Source: Acidaminococcaceae bacterium
GTDB taxonomy: Bacteria > Bacillota > Negativicutes > Acidaminococcales > Acidaminococcaceae
Direction: 5' to 3'
NCBI GenBank assembly: GCA_022484685.1
Contig: JAKVKY010000010.1
Location: 1-50,780 of the forward strand
Length of the DNA: 50,780 nt
Of this stretch, positions 32,300 to 39,023 are shown piece by piece. Position numbers and translations under genes: made by a program. The notes below the pieces were generated by a model. It saw only the letters and a program-made list of their open reading frames with translations. It did not search any database and was not told the origin of the DNA. Within the stretch, counting starts at the first letter, position 1. Every line of letters starts with the position of its first letter.

Positions 32300-33514
32300 G
32301 TGTTTAACGAATCTATCAAGATGGCGTTAGAAGGCATGGTTGCCAACAAGCTGCGTACCTTTTTGACCCTGCTGGGCATCATCATCGGCGTGGGCGCCGT
32401 CATTGCCATGGTCAGCCTGGGTTTTGGCGTGAAGGAACAAGTCAAGAATAATATTTCCCGGCTGGGCAGTAACCTTTTAATCGTGCAGAGCGGCGGTCGT
32501 ACGGCCACCGGCGCCCGCATCCAGGCCGGCAGCGGCGCCCGTCTTACCTATGACGACGCCAAGGCGATTGAAAAATCCGTGGACGATGCCTTGTACGTAG
32601 CGCCCATGGTTTCCAAGGGCTACCAGGTGGTAGTGGGCAACCAGAACTGGACTACCAACGTCCAGGGCGCGCCCCCCAATATCCTGGATATCCGGGATTA
32701 CACCGTGGAGGAAGGCCGTAACTTTAATAACCGGGATATGACCAGCCGCACCCGCGTCTGCGTCATCGGCAAGACCATCGTGGACAACCTGTTCCCCGAA
32801 GGCGACCCGGTAGGCAAGACCATGCGTATCGGCAAGGCGCCTTTCACCGTGATCGGCGTCCTGGGGGCCAAGGGCCAGTCGGCCATGGGCCAGGACCAGG
32901 ATGACGTGGTCTTTGTACCTTTGACCACGGCCATGAACCGGTTGATGGGCATTACCTATGTGAACAATATTACCATTCAGGCAAAGAACGAGAACGTGGT
33001 GGATTCCGTGCAGGGCGAGGTGGAACAGATCCTGCGGGAACGGCACCGGATCAAGGCCGGCGGCGATGACGATTTTACCGTCCGTAACCTGGCGGCGCTG
33101 ATGGACACCATGATGGAAACGGCTAATACCATTACCATGCTGCTGGGCTGCATCGCGGCCATCAGTCTGTTAGTCGGCGGTATCGGCATCATGAACATCA
33201 TGCTGGTCAGCGTCACGGAGCGGACCAGGGAAATCGGTATCCGCAAGGCGTTAGGCGCCACGTACCACAACATCCTGCTGCAGTTTTTGATTGAGGCTAT
33301 GGTGATCGGCGTGGTGGGCGGCGTACTGGGCGTACTTTTAGGCGTGGCCAGCTCCTACGGCATCAGCAAGTTTGCCGGCTGGAACACGGTCATCAGCGTG
33401 CCTACCATTATTATCGCCGTGGTCTTCTCGGTGGGTATCGGCCTGTTCTTCGGCATCTACCCGGCCCGGAAAGCGGCGCTCTTAGACCCGATTGATGCAC
33501 TGCGCTATGAATAA
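32300..33514 (+). CDS. ABC transporter permease (MacB/FtsX family)
   Basis: The 404-residue membrane subunit has the MacB arrangement. One N-terminal helix (TFLTLLGIIIGVGAVIAMVS, about 16-35) is followed by a large extracytosolic domain (about 45-265), then three C-terminal helices (MLLGCIAAISLLVGGIGIMN, IGVVGGVLGVLLGVASSYGI, IIIAVVFSVGIGLFFGIYPA). The typical SVTERTREIGIRKALGA coupling segment lies between them. The start is GTG 32300, five bases after the ATPase gene. The last codons overlap the start of a small membrane protein. Confidence 0.95.
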   Translation: MFNESIKMALEGMVANKLRTFLTLLGIIIGVGAVIAMVSLGFGVKEQVKNNISRLGSNLLIVQSGGRTATGARIQAGSGARLTYDDAKAIEKSVDDALYVAPMVSKGYQVVVGNQNWTTNVQGAPPNILDIRDYTVEEGRNFNNRDMTSRTRVCVIGKTIVDNLFPEGDPVGKTMRIGKAPFTVIGVLGAKGQSAMGQDQDDVVFVPLTTAMNRLMGITYVNNITIQAKNENVVDSVQGEVEQILRERHRIKAGGDDDFTVRNLAALMDTMMETANTITMLLGCIAAISLLVGGIGIMNIMLVSVTERTREIGIRKALGATYHNILLQFLIEAMVIGVVGGVLGVLLGVASSYGISKFAGWNTVISVPTIIIAVVFSVGIGLFFGIYPARKAALLDPIDALRYE

Positions 33515-33692
33515 GGAACCGTCTTTCTTAACTAAATGCAAATATTTTGGACAGGCCTTCTTGGAATATCTGAGGAGGCCTAAAACTGTTTTTGACCTGA
33601 AGGACCGGGCCTTGTGGCTGCTCTTGTATCTGGCGGTGTGCGGCCTGTTGTATTTTTTGTACGGGCTAGTTGTGCAAACGCCGGCAAACTGA
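33507..33692 (+). CDS. Small membrane protein overlapping the permease end
   Basis: This 61-residue protein has one membrane segment (ALWLLLYLAVCGLLYFLYGL, about 36-55) after a basic N-terminal part. ATG 33507 lies inside the last codons of the permease gene in another frame, so it is probably translationally coupled; no strong separate ribosome binding site is seen, and an ATG at 33492 is also possible. I recognise no family. It may be an accessory of the efflux pump or an unrelated envelope protein. Confidence 0.6.
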   Translation: MNKEPSFLTKCKYFGQAFLEYLRRPKTVFDLKDRALWLLLYLAVCGLLYFLYGLVVQTPAN

Positions 33693-33750
33693 TATAATAT
33701 TATGTAATATTTTTAGGTAAAGAATTGCAAACTTTAAGGCGGAGGCAGAG

Positions 33751-34356
33751 ATGACCAGACAGCTGGCCCTCATGGGCGGTACGTTCGATCCTATCCATAT
33801 GGGACATCTGAAGGTGGCGCAGAGCATCTATGAGGCACTGCATTTTGAAAAGATCGTCTTTTTGCCGGCCTATATCCCGCCTCATAAACTGGGACAGAAT
33901 TCCTCCCCGGCGGCGGACCGGCTGGCCATGGTCAAGCTGGCGCTGCAGGACTATCCGGCTTTTACCCTGGATGACATGGAGATTAAGAAAGGCGGCCTCT
34001 CCTATACTTACGAAACGGTGGAGGCTATCCGCGCCAAACATCCGGACTACGAGATTTATTTTCTCATCGGCGCCGATTCCCTGGTGCAGCTGGCCAGCTG
34101 GTACCATATCCGGGAGCTGTTAGACGAGGTCAAGTTCGTGGTGGCCAGAAGGCCCGGGTACAAACCGGACCAGAGCCAGCTGGAGTATCATTTCGGACCC
34201 GGCGTCATGGAACGCCTGGTGTTCGTGGACACGGTGCGGCTGCATATTTCTTCTACCGATATCCGCGCCCGGGTGCGGGCGGGTAAGCCCATTAAAGGCC
34301 TGGTACCCGCCGCCGTGGAAAAATATATTTATGAGCACCATCTGTATCAGGCTTAA
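33751..34356 (+). CDS. nadD: Nicotinate-nucleotide adenylyltransferase
   Basis: Joins nicotinate mononucleotide and ATP to give nicotinate adenine dinucleotide on the route to NAD+. The 201-residue protein opens with LMGGTFDPIHMGHLKVAQ, containing the HxGH nucleotidyl-transfer motif. It continues with FLPAYIPPHK and ends with HISSTDIRARVRAGKPIKGL, with the ISSTxIR signature. Length and motifs are standard. ATG 33751 follows GGCGGAGG. nadD next to yqeK, an LCP gene and rsfS is a common Firmicute order. Confidence 0.96.
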   Translation: MTRQLALMGGTFDPIHMGHLKVAQSIYEALHFEKIVFLPAYIPPHKLGQNSSPAADRLAMVKLALQDYPAFTLDDMEIKKGGLSYTYETVEAIRAKHPDYEIYFLIGADSLVQLASWYHIRELLDEVKFVVARRPGYKPDQSQLEYHFGPGVMERLVFVDTVRLHISSTDIRARVRAGKPIKGLVPAAVEKYIYEHHLYQA

Positions 34357-34388
34357 TGCCGGCCGCTCTGGCGGAGAAAGGACCACTT

Positions 34389-34991
34389 ATGCTCACCTTT
34401 GAGGAAATGAAAACAACTTTAGAACAAGCGTTGCCGCATAAACGGTTCCAGCATTCGCTGTATGTGTACGAGACGGCCCTGAAGATGGGTAAACATTTTC
34501 ACGGCAACCTGGAAAAGATCGGCATCGCCGCCCTTTTGCACGACTGCGGCCGCGAGATCCCGACCCGGGACAGTTTGATGTACGCCATCACGCATAATAT
34601 CCCCATGGATTTTGTGGAAGAACATCAGCCGATTTTGTTGCACGCCAAGCTGGGCCGCTATTTTGCCCGGGACAAGTACGGCGTTGCCGACCCGGAAATC
34701 CTGGACGCCATCGCCCAGCATACCACGGGGGCGCCCCATATGAGCCAGACCTCCATGATCGTGTATCTGGCGGACCTGTTGGAACCCACCCGGGATTTTA
34801 AGGGTATCAAGGAACTGCGGGAAGTGGCCGGACAGGATCTGGAACTGGCCATGCTGAAAGCCATGGAACATACCATGCAGTACCTGCTGACCTATGATCT
34901 GCTGGTACATCCGGACTGTCTGGAAGGTTACAACCAGCTGGCCGCCAAGTTTAAGAAACTGAAAGAAGCAAAGTTGGGAAAGCAGGCATAA
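34389..34991 (+). CDS. yqeK: YqeK-type HD-domain hydrolase
   Basis: A 200-residue HD-superfamily enzyme. It has the conserved RFQHSLYVYETALKMGKHF opening, the metal-binding IAALLHDCGREI and IAQHTTGAPHMS, then VYLADLLEPTRDF. YqeK proteins split diadenosine tetraphosphate (Ap4A) symmetrically to ADP and depend on iron. ATG 34389 is preferred, with GAGAAAGGA upstream; an in-frame ATG at 34356 overlaps nadD by one base and would add 11 residues. The stop overlaps the next start by one base. Confidence 0.93.
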   Translation: MLTFEEMKTTLEQALPHKRFQHSLYVYETALKMGKHFHGNLEKIGIAALLHDCGREIPTRDSLMYAITHNIPMDFVEEHQPILLHAKLGRYFARDKYGVADPEILDAIAQHTTGAPHMSQTSMIVYLADLLEPTRDFKGIKELREVAGQDLELAMLKAMEHTMQYLLTYDLLVHPDCLEGYNQLAAKFKKLKEAKLGKQA

Positions 34992-36145
34992 TGAAGATGG
35001 AAGATAATCAGCAGGAACCGCGCCAGGTAAAACGGCACTTGCGGTGGGGCAGGGTCATCCTGCTGCTGCTGGTGTTAGCGGTGGTCCTGACCAGCGTGTT
35101 CTGGGCCACGGTGTGGGCTTATGAAAATATTTATAAGGCGCCGAAGGTGAAACCGGTGGGCGCCGACGATAAGATTACCAGCGATGCCCGTCTGAACAGC
35201 CGCATCAATGTGCTGCTCCTGGGTATCGATGACGGCGATAGCGATGCGGCTCCGGACGAACCTAAACGGACAGACGCCATCCTGGTAGCCAGCTTTGACC
35301 CGGTGCATAACGAGGTTTCGCTCTTGTCCATCCCTCGTGACACCAAGGTGATACTGCCGGGACACAGCAGCTTTGACAAGGTGAACGCAGCCTATGCCTA
35401 CGGTGGGGTGATGATGGCCAAGCAGACCATGGCCAACCTGCTCCGCATCCCGGTACATTACTATGTGCTCCTGAACTGGCAGGGTTTCATCAAGGTGGTG
35501 GACCTGTTAGGCGGCGTAGATTTATATGTAGAAAAGAACATGAAGTACGACGATCCCTATGCCAACCTGCATATTGATATCAAGCAGGGCTATCAGCATC
35601 TGGACGGGCAGCGCAGCGGTGAATATGTGCGTTTCCGCCACGACGAGCTGGGAGATATCGGCCGGGTACAGCGGCAGCAAAGATTCCTGAAGGCGGTGAT
35701 CCTGCAGCTGTTCTCCCTGGAAAATATTCCCAAGATTCCCCAGTTATTAGCTACCTTGAACCAGTACGTGGAAACGGATATGACGACCTACACCATGCTG
35801 CAGGCCGCCAAGAGCTTTAAGATCCTGGACGATAACCGCATCAGTTCCGGGATGCTGTTAGGCGATTTCCAGGATATCGGCGGTATCAGTTACTGGCGTA
35901 CTAACCGGACCCTGATTGAGAAGTCCCTGCACGAGGTGGGGATTCCTTTCATGGACAGCAAGGAAGACGCCATCACCAACGATCCCACGGTGGGCCGGGA
36001 AAATTATATCTATGTGCCGCCGGTGACCAAGGCGCCCAGTAAGAGCAACGATACGGTGATCAAGTATACGCCGAAGAACCCGCAGCCGGCTAAGAAGACG
36101 CAGCCGCCGGCCAAGAGCAGCACTAACCCGCACAGCAAGCAGTAA
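34991..36145 (+). CDS. LytR-CpsA-Psr (LCP) family protein
   Basis: LCP enzymes transfer lipid-linked polymers to peptidoglycan or a related acceptor. The 384-residue protein has a cytosolic N-terminus, one membrane helix (VILLLLVLAVVLTSVFWATV, about 22-41) and an extracytosolic LCP domain (about 70-290). That domain contains RINVLLLGIDDGD, RTDAILVASFDP, SLLSIPRDTKV, and GEYVRFRHDELGDIGRVQRQ with the arginine that binds pyrophosphate. The C-terminus is a Lys/Pro/Ser-rich tail (PAKKTQPPAKSSTNPHSKQ), probably contacting the wall. It shares one base with yqeK. Its position before rsfS is typical. In a diderm without teichoic acids, the polymer attached is unclear. Confidence 0.94.
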   Translation: MKMEDNQQEPRQVKRHLRWGRVILLLLVLAVVLTSVFWATVWAYENIYKAPKVKPVGADDKITSDARLNSRINVLLLGIDDGDSDAAPDEPKRTDAILVASFDPVHNEVSLLSIPRDTKVILPGHSSFDKVNAAYAYGGVMMAKQTMANLLRIPVHYYVLLNWQGFIKVVDLLGGVDLYVEKNMKYDDPYANLHIDIKQGYQHLDGQRSGEYVRFRHDELGDIGRVQRQQRFLKAVILQLFSLENIPKIPQLLATLNQYVETDMTTYTMLQAAKSFKILDDNRISSGMLLGDFQDIGGISYWRTNRTLIEKSLHEVGIPFMDSKEDAITNDPTVGRENYIYVPPVTKAPSKSNDTVIKYTPKNPQPAKKTQPPAKSSTNPHSKQ

Positions 36146-36257
36146 CGGGTGAGCGCAGGCTGCCCAGGCAGGTAAGTAGTATCAGGCAGTAACGGCGCAC
36201 AAGAGCTTAGCGCCGCAACCATACAGTAGTTAAGCAGTAAAAGGAGGGGGTAACCCA

Positions 36258-36629
36258 ATGACAGACAAGGCTAAAGTATTAGCACAGAAAATTGCCACTA
36301 TCGCCGACAACAAGAAAGGTAATAAGATCGTCATCCTGAACATGCAGGGACTGTCTTTCCTGACGGATTATTTCGTCATCGTCAGCGCCAGCAACAAGAT
36401 CCTGGTCAAGGCCATCACCGATTACGTGGAAGATGAGCTGGCCAAGGAGGAAATCTTCGCCGTCCACAAGGAAGGCTACAGCGAAGGCAACTGGGTGCTC
36501 CTGGATTTTGGCGACGTAGTGTTACATGTGTTCCTGGAAGAGGAGCGCGAGTTTTATAATTTGGAGCAGCTGTGGGCTGACGCGCCGGCAGAGGCTTTTG
36601 AGGTTAAGGAAGATGTTAAAAAAGTATAA
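36258..36629 (+). CDS. rsfS: Ribosome silencing factor RsfS
   Basis: RsfS binds ribosomal protein L14 and blocks joining of the subunits when nutrients are short. The 123-residue sequence has the family's NMQGLSFLTDYFVIVSASNK, the segment VEDELAKEEIF, and the end GNWVLLDFGDVVLHVF followed by YNLEQLWADAP. Length is usual. ATG 36258 follows AAGGAGG. It overlaps the next gene by 17 bases. Confidence 0.95.
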   Translation: MTDKAKVLAQKIATIADNKKGNKIVILNMQGLSFLTDYFVIVSASNKILVKAITDYVEDELAKEEIFAVHKEGYSEGNWVLLDFGDVVLHVFLEEEREFYNLEQLWADAPAEAFEVKEDVKKV

Positions 36630-37641
36630 CCAGACTTTCGTGAAACGTCTGGGTGATAAAAAGCTGGGCCGCCAAGCCCGGGAAACGGCAGCGCCTCACG
36701 CGCCTAAACAGCCGGCAGCGGACCTGCAGGCAGCCACGGCGCCTCAGGCAGCGCCCGTGACCACGGAGGAGAACGCTATAAAGCCGGTGCCCTATAAGGC
36801 CGGCGACGTGGTGACTTTAAAAGTGGTCCGGGAAAGCGATTTCGGCGTCTTTTTGGACGCAGGAACCGGCAATACCAGCGATGATATCCTGCTGCACAAG
36901 CTGCAGCAGACGGAGCCGGTTAAGATTGGCGACATGGTGGAGGTCTATATTTATTTAGATCCGCACCACCGTTTGACCGCCAGCATGAAACTGCCCAAGA
37001 TGAAGGAAGGCCAGTTAGGCTATGCCCGGGTCCTGGATGTGACTAAGGACGGCGGCTTCGTGGATATCGGAGCGGAGCGCGGCGTCTTTTTACCCTACAG
37101 CGAGATGCGGGGCCATGTGTCCCCGGACCAGAAGGTGTGGGTCAAGCTGTACCGGGATAAGAGCGGCCGTCCGGCCGTGACCATGCGGGTGGACAAGGAC
37201 ATCGTCCAGGCTTCCCGTAGGGCCGAGGATGTGAAGGTGGGCGATATGGTTACCGGCACCATCTATAATATCCTGGATGACGGCTTTTTCCTGTTCACCA
37301 CGGAGAGATATATCGCCTTTCTGCATCGCAGCGAGGTGCCGGCTAAGCGCCGCCTGGATTTTGGCGAGCAGCTGACCTGCCGGGTAGCCCATATCCGGGA
37401 GGACGGACGTTTGAACCTGTCCCTGCGTCCCCAGAAGGAAAACGCCTTAGTCACGGATGCAGCGGCTTTGTACGACCTGATGCAGAAACGAGGCGGACGG
37501 ATGCCCTACTGCGACGATACGCCCAAGGAGATCATCAAGGAAAAGTTCGGCCTCTCCAAGGCTGCCTTTAAACGGGCCCTGGGTCACCTGATGAAGGAAG
37601 ATAAGATTTATCAGGAAGACGGCTGGACCATCTTAAAATAA
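36613..37641 (+). CDS. S1-domain RNA-binding protein, CvfB-like
   Basis: This 342-residue protein has a variable Ala/Pro-rich N-terminal part (20-60). Consecutive S1-type beta-barrels follow (about 65-125, 130-200 and 205-275; for example GYARVLDVTKDGGFVDIGAE and GTIYNILDDGFFLFTTERYI). A C-terminal winged helix (about 285-340; KEKFGLSKAAFKRALGHLMK) completes it. This is the domain order of CvfB/YitL, an RNA-binding regulator linked to virulence and RNA turnover in Staphylococcus. The N-terminal extension is longer than usual. ATG 36613 lies inside the end of rsfS; the nearest AAGGA is very close, so coupling to rsfS translation is likely. Confidence 0.85.
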   Translation: MLKKYNQTFVKRLGDKKLGRQARETAAPHAPKQPAADLQAATAPQAAPVTTEENAIKPVPYKAGDVVTLKVVRESDFGVFLDAGTGNTSDDILLHKLQQTEPVKIGDMVEVYIYLDPHHRLTASMKLPKMKEGQLGYARVLDVTKDGGFVDIGAERGVFLPYSEMRGHVSPDQKVWVKLYRDKSGRPAVTMRVDKDIVQASRRAEDVKVGDMVTGTIYNILDDGFFLFTTERYIAFLHRSEVPAKRRLDFGEQLTCRVAHIREDGRLNLSLRPQKENALVTDAAALYDLMQKRGGRMPYCDDTPKEIIKEKFGLSKAAFKRALGHLMKEDKIYQEDGWTILK

Positions 37642-37740
37642 AAACGCCCTGCCGCAAAGGCCGAGCGAAAAGGACAAGCCCTGCCGGCAGGGCAGGTCCC
37701 AAAAGACTAAGCCTGACAACGGGCAGGGCCCAAGATAAAT

Positions 37741-37784
37741 ACGGCACGCAGACTGTACTCATACAGTGAGGCGTGCCGTTTTTT
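37741..37784. terminator. Terminator after the CvfB-like gene
   Basis: ACGGCACGC and GCGTGCCGT form the outer stem, ACTGT and ACAGT an inner one, followed by TTTTTT. It ends the long housekeeping run. A second palindrome CCCTGCCGGCAGGG lies about 65 bases upstream in the same gap. Confidence 0.88.
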
Positions 37785-37795
37785 AATGCGTGTTT

Positions 37796-38158
37796 TTATT
37801 TGGCGGGGACAATCTCCAGCCAGTAACCGTCCGGATCGGTAATGAAGTAAATGCCCATGGCCGGATTCTCGTAGCAGATGCAGCCCATCTGCTTGTGCTT
37901 GGCGTAGGCGCCGGCAAAATCTTTCGTGGCAAACGCCAGATGGAATTCGTTTTCGCCCAGGTCATAAGGTTTCTTGCGGTCCTTGAGCCAGGTCAGCTCC
38001 AGCTGGTGGGGCGTCTGCTTGTCTCCCAGGTACGCCAGGGTAAAATCCGGGGTCTTCTTTTCCCGGACTACTTCCAGGCCCAGGGCCTCCTGGTAAAACT
38101 TAATGCTTTTCTCCAGGTCCAGCACGTTAAAATTATTATGCGCAAAGGTAAAAGCCAT
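37796..38158 (-). CDS. VOC-family protein (glyoxalase I-like)
   Basis: A 120-residue vicinal-oxygen-chelate protein with two beta-alpha-beta-beta-beta units: FAHNNFNVLDLEKSIKFYQE and then a second half with EFHLAFATKDFAGAYAKH and IYFITDPDGYWLEIVPAK. Histidines at HNN, HQLEL and HLAF and the final Glu in WLEIV are placed like the metal ligands of glyoxalase I, so it may convert the methylglyoxal-thiol adduct to a lactoyl thioester. Substrate is not certain, as VOC proteins vary. ATG 38158 follows GGAAGGAGG. Confidence 0.88.
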   Translation of the reverse strand: MAFTFAHNNFNVLDLEKSIKFYQEALGLEVVREKKTPDFTLAYLGDKQTPHQLELTWLKDRKKPYDLGENEFHLAFATKDFAGAYAKHKQMGCICYENPAMGIYFITDPDGYWLEIVPAK

Positions 38159-38313
38159 GTTGTTTCCTCCTTCCAACTACTGTTGCAAACTACGGCCGTA
38201 CATTTTTGGCGCAGCTCAGATTTAAGCTGTAACTTTATTATACCATACGGAGGGAAGTGGTGGCGGAACCGGGGGAAAGTGCTATAATGAGGGAAGATGA
38301 GGGGGAAAGACAA

Positions 38314-38802
38314 ATGCAGCTAAAAGTACGTGCGTATACAGAAAAAGATATACCGGCCCTGGTGGCCATCTGGAATGAGGTCGTGGAGGACGGCATCGCG
38401 TTTCCTCAGGAGGAAGACCTGACGGAGGCTGCGGGACGGGAATTTTTTGCCGCCCAGGCTTATACGGCGGTAGCCGAGACGGAAACGGGCAAAGTTGTGG
38501 GCTTATACATCCTGCATCCTAATAATGTGGGGCGCTGCGGCCATATCGCCAACGCCAGTTATGCGGTGAGCGGCGCCAGCCGGGGCCTGCATGTGGGCGA
38601 GCAGCTGGTACAGGACTGCCTGCGCCAGGGACGCAGCCACGGTTTCCGGGTGCTGCAGTTTAACGCGGTGGTAGCTACCAATGTCCACGCCCGGCATTTA
38701 TACGAGCGGCTGGGCTTTAAGCAGCTGGGCACGATTCCCGGCGGGTTCAGGATGCCGGACGGCCATTACGAAGATATCTGTCCCTATTACCATCTGCTGT
38801 AA
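38314..38802 (+). CDS. GNAT-family N-acetyltransferase
   Basis: The 162-residue protein begins MQLKVRAYTEKDIPALVAIW and contains the acetyl-CoA-binding segment (GAGASRGLHVGEQLV-like; here VSGASRGLHVGEQLVQDC). It ends with HARHLYERLGFKQLGTIPGG, the typical C-terminal pattern of GNAT enzymes. The substrate is unknown; the end resembles the phosphinothricin/RimI-like subgroup. ATG 38314 is chosen because GAGGGGG lies 7 bases upstream and the earlier in-frame ATG 38287 lies inside a TATAAT box (38284-38289). Confidence 0.85.
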   Translation: MQLKVRAYTEKDIPALVAIWNEVVEDGIAFPQEEDLTEAAGREFFAAQAYTAVAETETGKVVGLYILHPNNVGRCGHIANASYAVSGASRGLHVGEQLVQDCLRQGRSHGFRVLQFNAVVATNVHARHLYERLGFKQLGTIPGGFRMPDGHYEDICPYYHLL

Positions 38803-38890
38803 GCCGGAGAGCAGACAGTTGGGCGTAAAAGGGAAGACGCAGCCCTAATTGTCAGGATGCGGCTTCACTTTTGCTTAAGTTGGATTGTTC

Positions 38891-38920
38891 TTGTGGTTTT
38901 AGCGGTTTTAATGGTATAAT
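38891..38920 (+). promoter_or_regulatory. Putative promoter of the BvgS-like kinase gene
   Basis: TTGTGG (38891-38896) and TATAAT (38915-38920) are 18 bases apart. The leader of about 95 bases to the start codon shows no clear hairpin. Confidence 0.5.
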
Positions 38921-39023
38921 TATCTAATATAAGACGTGAGAAATATCTAAGAAGTGAATAATAGGGAATCCGGTTCTAAAATGTCATAACGCTAAGGAAA
39001 GATAGCGGATGGGAGCACACAAC

